The position numbers were made by a program, and so were the translations under genes. From positions 183,501 to 247,500 of the forward strand of contig JAEMWC010000009.1 of assembly GCA_016490735.1 (NCBI GenBank): a DNA stretch of 64,000 nt, in the 5' to 3' direction. Below, piece after piece: positions 34,585 through 44,678 of the stretch. Position 1 is the first letter of the stretch. Each line of letters opens with the position of its first letter. Source of the DNA: Pachyseris speciosa. Taxonomy: Eukaryota; Cnidaria; Anthozoa; Scleractinia; Pachyseridae. The notes under the pieces were generated by a model. That model was not told the DNA's origin. It ran no database searches and was given only the letters and a program-made list of their open reading frames with translations.

Positions 34585-34949
34585 CTTGTTAGGCCTCATC
34601 AGCATGGCATAGCTAATGCTCAGGCTCAAGTACCCACATATCAATAAAACAAGAAGTGAAAATGTAAAGCTTGTGGGATGTGGCCGGAGTGACAAGGATA
34701 CCTCACAATTTAATGTCATCTGGTAAGCTGAAGCCACTCTGAGCACTAAGGCCACATGGTAGCGGGCATTACCCCTTAAATCTACCAAATCAAAGATTGA
34801 ACCCAAGCGTTAGCAGCCATGGACATCTGTTTCGACCTTGTTAGTCCTCATCAGCATGACATAGCTAATGCTCAGGCTCAAGTATCCACATATGAATTTG
34901 TATTAAACAAGCTGTGAAAATGTAAAGCTTGTGAGATGTGGCTGGAGTG
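34585..34949 (-). repeat. Retrozyme array A1, right part
   Basis: Resumes the third hammerhead (CTTGTTAGGCCTCATCAG on plus) and continues for about 1.4 units to GCTGGAGTG, two bases short of the unit position where A1 begins at 27551. A Penelope-like fragment follows directly. Confidence 0.75.
34797..34881 (-). ncRNA. Hammerhead, near-intact (A1 right part)
   Basis: CTGATGA and GAAA are present and stem III is ACAGATGT. Stem II (GGAC against GGTC) has a mismatch, so activity is doubtful. Confidence 0.65.
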
Positions 34950-35575
34950 TGTGCTCGCCAATTTCAGCATTTTGACAGACGACCCTGCGACCAGCAATAT
35001 TTTTCCCAGCCAATAAATAGTCGCGTATTGCAAAGATCAGAACCTGCGTGATATGTTGGTCCACACGGCTGATATCTAATCCTTCCGAAGGTTCTTTCCC
35101 TTGTCAACACGCTCGCAGCCGTACATGTCAACACATCTCCAACACAAACTTGCAAGGCCCCAAATGCTCCATCACAATAAAGGAGGCCTTTACGTGATTT
35201 ACTGTATCTCCTGCCGACGCTGCCAAGCCTTGTACATAGGCGAAACAGGGCGTGCTCTGAGGGAACGCTTTGGCGAGCGCCTCAGAAGGATTTCAAAGAT
35301 CATGCCTGGTTTCCCAATTTAACAACAATGGACACTCACTTCATGATGCAGAGGTTCGCGGCATCAAGATCTGGGACAACAACCAAGGAAAACACCAGGA
35401 GTTGCGATTTATTTTTAAGATCGGCATAAGTCATCCACGTGGCCTCAATTCAGACTTCCGATTCATTTGGGGTGCGTGCGCGCGTCTTTCAGTTATCGAT
35501 GTCGCAGCAAATGATGTCGCACATTTTAACGGACATAATTCTACTGATGAAGGGCAACTTCAACTTTAAAAGTAT
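34950..35575 (+). pseudogene. C-terminal fragment of a Penelope-like element (GIY-YIG endonuclease)
   Basis: The reading frame has DQNLRDMLVHTAD followed by GLYVIYCISCRRCQALYIGE and TGRALRERFGERL, the GIY-YIG nuclease that follows RT in Penelope-like elements. In-frame stops and a frameshift near 35315 break it. The later part (FNNNGHSLHDAEVRGI) belongs to the same domain end. CTGATGAAGGGC at 35544-35555 looks like the first half of a Penelope hammerhead. Confidence 0.75.
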
Positions 35576-35576
35576 G

Positions 35577-35611
<35 letters not shown>

Positions 35612-35987
35612 CTTTATTTGCTTTTATCAATGTATACTTTTTTTTTAAATTACAATCTACAAAATTTACAGAATATGTTAATGTAAACTAAATAAAAACA
35701 GCTAGGAAGCTAAATGATACGAAAATTTGATGTAAGTTCTCTGCTGGAAGACGGATATACATGTTGTTCTTGCTGTTCAACTATGTAGTATGTTATTAAT
35801 CAACTAGTGGGTAATATTGTTGTAATAGCACTAATTAACGAATTTGCTCTTAAATTTAATCTTATTTTTTACTAGATTTTAGTTGAATGGATTTTACCTT
35901 ATATTTTAGTCTCCCCAATTAGTAGGGCACTTGTGTTCGGCTATAGAGATTTCAGACTTAAATAAAGTTATCATCATCATCATCATC
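35556..35987. mobile_element. Non-coding insertion between two halves of a hammerhead motif
   Basis: AAGGGC at 35550-35555 and 35988-35993 flank about 430 bp that begins with an AAT microsatellite (35575-35611) and ends AATAAAGTTATCATCATCATC. Both ends look like LINE/SINE 3' termini. The repeated hexamer may be a target duplication. Confidence 0.4.
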
Positions 35988-36570
35988 AAGGGCTATGCCC
36001 GAAACGTCTCCGGGAACTTGTGACAAAAATTTGGGGCACTTTTACTTAACTTTCTACTTTTTCAAGTGCCACTCAGCACACGAACTTTTTTCCATTTTCT
36101 AACTTTTAAATAATCTGCCACATACACGTGTTCTGAAAGCTAGTCAAGCGCGTGCACTACGCTAGCAGCATGCGCGCCAGCGTAGAGAGAAAGATTGATC
36201 GTTCCCTCCATACAAAAGATGTGCATTGATACTCGCAAATTAAAGCAACCGTGCTCCCGGTACTTTTCAATATATCCCCATGAAATGCATTTCGAATTTT
36301 GGTCTTAAAGAACCTGCCTTAGACGTTTTGGTCCAGCTGCAAAATCTTGCAAAGATACACTTTTGCTCAACGGTTACACAATGGCGCGTGCAAACTCGTG
36401 TCTCTGGCACTGATGGCGTGCTTCAAAATATACGGGAGAGTTTAAATTGCGATCACCTGGCATCGTTAACGTTTCTAGTTTTTGTGGAAACGGCATTGAA
36501 AACGAAAGGTAGATGAAAAGGGCAAAACAATCGTTGAACGTAACCGATAAATCGTTTTCACCGCGGAAAC

Positions 36571-39500
36571 ATGAACTGGTACCCTGAAGACGAGCGTGCC
36601 TTTGAACATTTCAAGCGAGGATTACCGAAGGTTCACCTTCTCGCTCTTTTGGGAAAGACAGAAAAACTCCGTGAGCTGTTGTCGAAAGATAACAAGATTT
36701 GTTCAACTGTTGACATGTATGGACGAACAGCACTTCACGTAGCAGCTTCACACGACGTCTACAACAGTCTTAAACTCCTCTGCGAGAATTGTTCGAAAGA
36801 GACAATAGATCTTCCGGATTGCTATCGTTTTACAGCTCTGCACTACGCAGTCCAAGGAGCGAATACTTACTGTGCGAAGCTTCTTCTGGAGTCAGGCTGT
36901 GATGTGAATCCAACTCAATACACATTGTGTACTCCACTTCATCATGCTGCTTCATATGGGTACCCAGAGTTAGTGGCTTTCCTTTGCAAGCACGGTGCTA
37001 ATGTCCACGCACGGAGCTCCTCGTTGGAAACGCCGTTGCAAATGGCGGCCCGATCTGGGATCAGAATTCGCGAAAAACTCAAGGTGAGGGGCGCAAAAAC
37101 CAAGAGCTGCGTATATTCTGTAAAAAATATGTCTCAGTTTCCGCAAACATGCAGCATATGTCAACTAGTGTGCGCAAAACCATTCTGTTAAGAATCTATA
37201 AGCTTTAGTTTATATCATGAGAAATTAAAGGAGTTTAGAGAGTACACCCTTCCATACACGCCTTATTTCAGGGGTAATTCGTCTCGAGTGATCCAAAAAT
37301 TACCCCTGAAATAAGGCGTGTGTGGCGGATGTACTCTCTTACCCTCTTTTAATTTCTCTCATCACGTTTTAGGGGACCGACCGACCGACCGACCGACCGA
37401 CCGACCGACCGATGAACAAAAGCTCAAAAGTATTGCGTGGCACTAATATACCGGTGAAAGTGTTAAAAACAAAAGGTAGTTAAGTGCCAAAAAGTAGTTT
37501 GAAAGACAAACCAGACGTTTCGGGCTTCGAGCCCTTCATCAGTGATATGTAAACGATACATACATACCACTGATGAAGGGCTAATCCCGAACCGTCTGGT
37601 TTGTCTTTCAAACTACTTTTTGGCATTTTACTACCTGTTATTTGTAACACTTTGACTAAAAGACTGACCGACCGACCGACCGACCGACCGGCTGACTGAC
37701 CGACCAACCGACGGACCGACCAATTTTGACTGACTAATGACTAACCAACTGGCTGCCCGACTGGCAGTGACTGACTGACTGACCGGCTGGCAATAACTAA
37801 CTTACTGACTGACTGAATCAGGGAACGTTTAGTATCCGTTGGGAAAACACTTTTACCCGATTGTGAACGACATCTCGTCGGTTTTTTCTTTGAACCTGAG
37901 ATCTAACTTTTGTTTATACTGTATTTGTAACAGTAATTCAGTTTTCTTTTTGATCACGTATGCAATTTGCAGATTACGTGTAATCTGGGTTCCACCCTTT
38001 GCTTGACTTTTAATCGATGAACCACAACTACAACTGGTTTAACAAACAGACACAAACCCACGTGACTTTTGCGTAGGCCCGATTTCCGCCGCTCACTCGG
38101 TCCGACGTATCCTCTCCGAGAAGAGACGCCATCTTTTCGGAGGGAGGGAGGAGGGGCGGGGTGAGCGAGGGCTCATTTCCCGAACCAGCGGCTGGTAATC
38201 AAGCCTAGGGAATACGCTGCGTATTTGCAGCCGAAAAGCGTTGCTAGAAGGTAATTTTCTCTGTTCCGTATCTGGGTGTTTTCTGGCGTAAACTGTTCTG
38301 ATATTTATTTTTAACTAGTGTCGGATGAAACAAAATGGGAACACTTTCGGAAGGCCTTATTCAAGGTCAAATGGAAATCACTGTAATCCATGACGTTGCA
38401 ATGAACCAGTTGCTTATAAAAAGCAGTAACGATAAACGTTTTTACAATAAATGTCAAAATTCTTGTTCGCTGATTGGCTAATTTTTATCATCAATAAGAG
38501 TACAGACGCACCGTTATTCCAGTCACTTTGACAATGTTATGACGCAATTTATCATTAGTAAGAGGACAGACGCATAAAAAGTTGACGGATGGGCTCCTGA
38601 TTGACGTCAATAGAAAATGCAGCCAATCAGAATGCAGGAAATGCCTTGTATATTAGTCGGTATTAAACCGAACCTTCCCAATGTGCACCACATTGACTGT
38701 GCAGGGCTATGTATTTTCTAGGACATGGTAGAAAGTAGTTCGGCGAAGTTTTCTCGTGATGTACAAGAAATACAAGTTACTTTGATCTGAAATATTCCAT
38801 GGTGTACCACCCGAAAGCATTGAATTATTAGCATGCATTTAGTCATGTAGTCAACATCCGTATTTAGAGCGGTTTCCAATTGAGTGTCGAAAGTAATTCG
38901 CGTTTGCTCACTCTATGATTGATTGGCAAAACTCGCGCCACTTTCTCAACCAACGAGAAGCAAAACCAAAACCAATCGTGACTTGTACGCGCGCATTTTC
39001 CCGCACTTTGCGTCGGTTACATGTAATTGCTTCGTATTCTGATTGGCTCATTGCACTGTTTCAGTCTGTTGTGATTGGTCAGAGTAATTGCTTTGGTTTG
39101 GTTCTACGACTCAATTGAAAAGCGCTCTCTATATATTCAAACAACATCTCTAATGGTAATAATCTTCTGTTTGCCTAGACTAAAGTACGATGTTCTTCTT
39201 CTTCTTCTCTTCTTCTTCAAACTATAATCGTTTCAAAGATTCACTACACCACGTTAGCGTTGTTACTCAAGTTTGGTTCCGATGTCAAAGTGAAAGACAG
39301 CGATGGCGCAACACCACTGCATTACGTAGCCATGCATTGCGAAAGCGAACAGTGCGCAGCCCTTCTGTGTGCGGCCGGGGCGAGTGTCAGATCCCGTAAC
39401 CATGGCAATGCAACCGCTGTTCAAGTTGCTCGCAGTGAAAAAGTAAGAAGCTTTCTTAGGAAGCTGCAAAGGACTCCTCCGAAACTCGAACATTTTTGTC

Positions 39501-39616
39501 TGTTGGTTATTCGGGAAAGACTGGGAACAAACCTAGAGAACAAAACAGAAACCTTGCCCCTCCCAAAGTCCCTAAAGGACAAAATCCTTTTTAAAACACT
39601 TCCAAGAGTAATTTAA
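36571..39616 (+). CDS. Ankyrin repeat and SOCS box (ASB-type) protein, 2 exons, 296 aa
   Basis: Predicted substrate-receptor subunit of an elongin B/C-Cullin 5 ubiquitin ligase. Exon 1 is 36571-37083 (171 codons, donor GTGAGG after AAG) and exon 2 is 39239-39616 (acceptor CAAAG, stop TAA), both phase 0. Ankyrin repeats are visible at about residues 50-80 (GRTALHVAASHD), 85-113 (FTALHYAV), 119-146 (CTPLHHAASYG), 153-188 (spanning the splice, ETPLQMAA...LALLLKFGSDV) and 192-222 (DGATPLHYVA). The SOCS box follows: BC box LEHFCLLVIRERLG at 254-267 and a Cul5-type LPLP at 277-280. Ankyrins plus a C-terminal SOCS box define the ASB family; I cannot assign a paralogue number. The 2.1-kb intron is full of palindromic repeats. 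An AATAAA lies at 40296-40301. The phosphatase gene ends tail to tail about 1.2 kb away. Confidence 0.87.
37217..37362. mobile_element. Palindromic MITE
   Basis: A perfect 22-bp inner stem (ACGCCTTATTTCAGGGGTAA / TTACCCCTGAAATAAGGCGT) and outer arms GAGAAATTAAA / TTTAATTTCTC, in the ASB intron. Confidence 0.65.
37375..37411. repeat. (GACC)n tetranucleotide repeat
   Basis: About nine GACC units. A related but imperfect CGAC/TGAC-rich stretch runs at 37664-37830. Both flank the hammerhead palindrome. Confidence 0.8.
37462..37640. mobile_element. Penelope-type palindrome with two hammerhead-like motifs
   Basis: Inverted arms AAGTAGTTTGAAAGACAAAC / GTTTGTCTTTCAAACTACTT surround two opposed motifs. 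Minus (37511-37549): CTGATGA, AGGGCT-CGA-AGCCC, GAAACGTC. Plus (37570-37597): CTGATGAAGGGC with a mutated second half (TCCCGAACCGTC). Penelope-like elements carry such ribozymes in their terminal repeats. No coding sequence remains. Confidence 0.65.
38865..39131. mobile_element. About 270-bp MITE (TAGAGCGG ends), copy 1
   Basis: TAGAGCGGTTTCCAATTGAG / CTCAATTGAAAAGCGCTCT ends, with the body in opposite orientation to the copy at 42239-42523. It lies about 110 bp upstream of the ASB exon 2 acceptor. Confidence 0.7.
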
Positions 39617-40429
39617 TAATTATATAAAGAATGCATACCAGTTTTCAATATAATATATAGCTTTGACTTGTTCTTATCTACGTTCGTAATGAGCGTATCG
39701 TGGAATCACGGCCCTGCCGGCATACACATCTAATTTATGGTTTGATATCATAATTTCAGCTATTGTAGCTAGACAACGTAGCATTTACATTCTAGAAAAC
39801 GGCACTGCCGAGTCTTTTTTACTGCTTTATAAATTTACGTATAGACTAAGGCTAAATTTCAAAAAAGTACAAAATCTTTTGCGCTAAGGATAGAAAAATA
39901 TTTGGCGTTATAAAAAATGAATTCTTCGTGTGCAGAACGGTTTTCTAGTGGCTGTCGTAATATCAACGTTACCATGACTGACCAGTCGCCATGGATCCAG
40001 TGCACGTGACACTGTGACCACTGGTAACGCGGGAAAACGCGCGTCAGATAAATCACAAATGATCTTGGTTTTTTATTGGTTGAAAGAAAGTTGAAAAAAA
40101 AAAAAGAAACAAAGACAAGCAAACAGCCGCTTGTTTCTTTGAACTGTTGGAGCCAATGCATAAGGTTTTTCAATGCATTTGAACACCACGAACACAAATG
40201 CAATTGTTATTTTCGCCCAGCTGTGACGACTGAACTGAACTTGAGTCTAACAGGGAACAAAACAACCACAAAGCGTACGAAACGTTTGACAACCAAATAA
40301 AAACCGTTCTGCAAGGGAACACTCATAATGTCTTCATTCAGTTTGGTTTTTCACTTCCTTTTAAAGGAATTTCAAAATGGCTATAAATGAGGCATTCATG
40401 AATGCTTCTTAATTACAAAAAGAGAAAAA

Positions 40430-40453
40430 GCCGGGTGTTCGAAAGCACCCGGC
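40430..40453 (-). other. GC-rich hairpin in the phosphatase 3' UTR region
   Basis: GCCGGGTG-TTCGAAAG-CACCCGGC: a perfect 8-bp stem with an 8-nt loop in otherwise AT-rich DNA, about 390 nt past the stop codon. It could be an RNA structure; no family is recognised. Confidence 0.4.
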
Positions 40454-40839
40454 CCAGTCAAAGGGCTGCTCTAGCAGCCTACGCAATAGTCACTAATTAA
40501 TAAAAGAGAGCGAATGCTATTTACCCTAATAAATACTTCACTAAAAAATTATAAAAGAACCTCAGTTATCGGATCTTTTTTGTAACTATGCAGACAAGCT
40601 CCAATTATACTCTGGTCTTCAAAGCATCTACAATGCTATAAAAATGCATTAGTTTATCAAATGAAAAAATAAAACACAAACAAACAAAAACGTTACTTTA
40701 TCTCATTTTCAACTTAGTTTCTTTGTTGTTTATCCTTTTAGATTTAGAAGGTTGTGATGGGGAGAGGGGGATGGGTGATAGAATCGAGGAAACAGGAAAG
40801 TTCTTCTTTCTTCTTCCAACTTCCCCTGTCACCTTGAAA

Positions 40840-43800
40840 TTATTCGAAATTACTGTAGGCATCAAAAGAGTCCAGGTAATCTCTTAGGGAGTAGTAAATA
40901 AACTCGTATTGATCCTAAAAGAGAAGAAGCCTTTAGATAAGTGCCTGTTAGTTTCAGTGTGCATCGTCATCTAAAAGTAGTCTGCACGTATCACCAACAT
41001 CACCATCAGCAATACCAACACCAACACCATCAGCATCGCCATCGCCATCACCATCATCAACACCACCATCACCACCATCATCACCATCATCAACAAACAT
41101 CACCATCATCGTCACCCACACCATCACCACCATCACGAGAGATAGATGGATAGATGGTTTATTAATTCGACACCACCACCATCACCAACACTATCATCAA
41201 CGCCATGATCATCATCATCATCACCACCATCACCATCACCATCACCAACATCATCACCATCACCAGCACCATTATCAATTCATACCATCATCATCACCAC
41301 CAACACCATCACTATAATCATCATCATGGTTTTTATAACTATTATTATTATTATTGGATATATTTTCACACCATTCCTCGGGTCATTTTCTATTGATTTT
41401 TGAGGCGCATCTTTAAGTAAAAGGGAATAAATGGCCTTAATTTGCTCGAAGACTAAACAGTTCGTAAAAACTAAACTTCTCTTAACCAGTATAGAAATCT
41501 CATCAAAGGCTTGCTTTTTCGCTTTTCTTAATACGATTTCCTAGAGGAAAGATCTATGAGCCTTAATACTTCAAGACGGGAATTAAAAACGCATACTTTA
41601 AGAAAATAATGCTTTGAATTCATCTTAGTAGGTACAGTCCTTACCTTGGTCTGCACCATTGCAGGCCGCTGAGCTCTCAACTGCTTGACAGTTTGGAACA
41701 CGTCTACCACACCCTCACTCTTCAAGCGTTCAATCAACACACTCAGAGCGCAGAAAACACCTGTTCGACCAACGCCAGCACTGTTCGAGAGAACCGTAAA
41801 AGGGTTAAGAGCTTCTAACATATTCAGGAGAGCTCGTATCATGTTCGGAAGTATTCTGGTTATCTTCAGACGTGTTCGGAATAAATTCGTTCATTTGTGA
41901 AAGTCGGGAATGTAAGAAAGGTAGTCGTGTTGACTTGGGCAATTGGGATGCACACGATGATAGCTCTTACGCACATCGTCAGCTCCAGGTTAACGATGAG
42001 AGGAAGCTCTATTGGCGTGAAAATTGAGCTAATAGTTTCTTTTGTGTGATGTCTCAGATATAACGAAACAAGCCAAGATCCTTGGTGTTGTGTTAACGCA
42101 TTTGAAACTTCAATTTTGTCAAGAGGTCACTAATTCTTGGGATCACCAATGGAGACAAAACACTTGTAAACTTTAAGTGATGGCTGATATAAACGAAGAG
42201 CTTCACTTTAACCACTCTGCAGGAATGTCGTTAACTCATAGAGCGCTTTTTAATTGAGTGTCGTAAAACCAAAACCAAAGCAATTACTCTGACCAATCAC
42301 AACAGAGGTAAGCAATGCAATGAGCCAATCAGAATACGAAGCAATTACATGTAGCCGGCGCAAAGCGCGGGAAAATACACGCGTGCAAGTCACGATTGGT
42401 TTGGTTTTGCTTGTCATTGGTTGAGAAAGTGGCGCGAATTTTCCTGGCCAATCACAGAGCGAAGCAATGCAAAACCAACGCAAAACCATAATTACTTTCG
42501 ACACTCAATTGAAAACCGCTCTATAAACAGCCTGTACATACCTGCAATGCACGGTGGTTGTGGTATTCCCTGACTGTTGCTGCCACCTTTGTACCTGACC
42601 AATGAGATCAATCAGTCCGATGCCTGAATCCGGGGATCCAACATCAGGCCATCCTGTGTAATGATACTGACGAACAACGCGAGAAGCACTCTCCTGAAGC
42701 ATTAAAAAAATATTATATAAACACCAATGAAATACCAGGTGAGCTTTCGCGCGAAAACATTATATCTTCAAACGTGAAAATAAATGTTATCTTCACACGT
42801 GAAAAGATCGCCGTTGCTATGGTTACATAATAAATCGCCCCTTCCGCTGCGAAAATGAAATGGTTTGGTATTTCATTGGTGTTTATATAATAAATAGAAC
42901 ATTACATGATACGAAATCTCTCTTCTCGTGTTGAAAAATATTTCACTCGCTCGCTGCGCTATTCGTATCTCCACGCGGCCATGTAACGTCCTCTCTGTAA
43001 TCAAGTTTATTGATTGATTGATTGAAGTGTAAGAGTGATTTGCTGTCAAAGGATTGACGAGAAACTACAACGAGAAAATATCCCTATGACCAAGGACAAG
43101 ACACGCAAGCAGCAACGCTCCAATTTAGACGTTACTGTGGTATTTGTCAAATCAGCTAGCCAAAGCAAACCATCGCACCTTAGTGTTGGTGAATTTTATC
43201 TCCCTCATGGTGTAGTCATCATAAACCATCTCGTTCGTCATCTCCACCACCAAAGTGCCGATGTTCGCGGGCTGTTTCGCTGGCCAGTAACGGTGTACTT
43301 TAACCTGTGTCAGCAGCAGATAAACAACAATTCAGTCATGACCATAGAAAATCGAAAACGAAAAGGAAACATGTTAGTGTCTCCTGGCTTTCGACAACCA
43401 GAACTGCAGTCTTCGATTCATTTTGGCTACGGTCGGTCCTTATATAATTTTACAGAACAGAAAAAGTACAAAATAAATTATAGCAGATTGTAGTACTACA
43501 GACCGCACTACAAAAAACCTATACATTTCGGTATTACAGCTTACACCTTTGCACATAGCTGGTAATTATATGATACGTTAATAGAACAACTTAATCGCTA
43601 GGGAAACAAGCATGGGCTGCTTGGTTTTAAGGAAACGATGTAAGGCACAAAAACTTGACAACTACGGTACAAAGATTGGAATTGACATTGTCTGTCCAAT
43701 GAACCTATCTTAACTGCCTTGCTCTCGCAAGTCTCCTCTAATAGTATAAAGTGGTAGAGCATCCTAAATCGGAAGGTCAATATTTGATTCCTGTTGGGAG

Positions 43801-44292
43801 AACTAAAAAACGCTAAATCGTTCGAATGCCGCCCTCACCGACTCATGAACTCCCGCGCGACATGATGTCGCCAGATAACTGAATATACCCAAACCATTTT
43901 TTAAAATTGTATTCTCAAAAACTGACTAGAAAGGGGAAGGGTATTTTCGCCTACCTTGCCGCTTTCCGTTTCTTTAGACAGCATCACAATCGTGGCACAC
44001 TCTTGCTCCCAAATCATGCGCCAGAAGTCAGGAATAGTATCAGGAATGGGAGCCTGAGTGGCGATAAACGCTCGTCTCATCATGTACCCATCGACGAAGT
44101 TAGCATTGATGTAATCTGAGCCTTCTATGCCAGTGATGACGCTCAGCTTCACGCGCGAGTCATCGAACGCTAGCACGTTTGCATAGCGATTCTTTGTCTT
44201 GTTATAATGCATGTTAGCGGCCTGGAATTTGGACTGAGGAGCACCGCTGCCCCGTCCTAACCGGGTGAATTCTTCTTCCATCTCTGATTGAC
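40840..44292 (-). CDS. Phosphatase domain D2 and C-terminus (five exons)
   Basis: Exons 43955-44292, 43179-43304, 42542-42693, 41645-41780 and 40840-40914. D2 keeps KNRY ([18 protein letters not shown]), [13 protein letters not shown], a true WPD loop (TGWPDVGSP), TVHC joined across an intron to [10 protein letters not shown], and a Q-loop Gln (AMVQTKDQYEF). Vertebrate LAR-type D2 domains have KNRL and WPE and are nearly inactive; by motif this D2 looks catalytically competent. The stop TAA is at 40840-40842. Confidence 0.92.
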
Positions 44293-44647
44293 CTAATTAG
44301 ATATAAATGATATATCGCAACATGCTTATTCCCTTCACTGCTGACTGTAATCTTTACAGAATTAGCATGGAAAAAATATTAGCTACCCGAACTCTTGGTT
44401 GTGCAGGTCACTGACATAGCTCTCCTTTGGCCTTTCGGCGGAGGAACAACCTTAAATCGACTTTAACTTCGTACAAATGACTATTCACGTAAACTAACAA
44501 AGGTCTTTTTCGCGATCACACTTGCTCTTCCTCACTGATAAATTTCTTCACGACCTTCGAGGTGGCCTCTCCTATAAGCCTTGTGGTTTCCTGAGGTCTC
44601 CTCGCAACTAACGTAGGAATATTACTTGTAAATATTATGAAAATGGC

Positions 44648-44678
<31 letters not shown>

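Noticed and set aside
36280..36516. 78-codon plus-strand frame upstream of the ASB gene.
   Set aside because: No recognisable protein, no splice link to the ASB start, and poor start context; treated as 5' flank.
40941..41153. His-rich open frame, and an Asp-rich one opposite.
   Set aside because: Translation of CATCAC simple repeat; no start context or exon signals.
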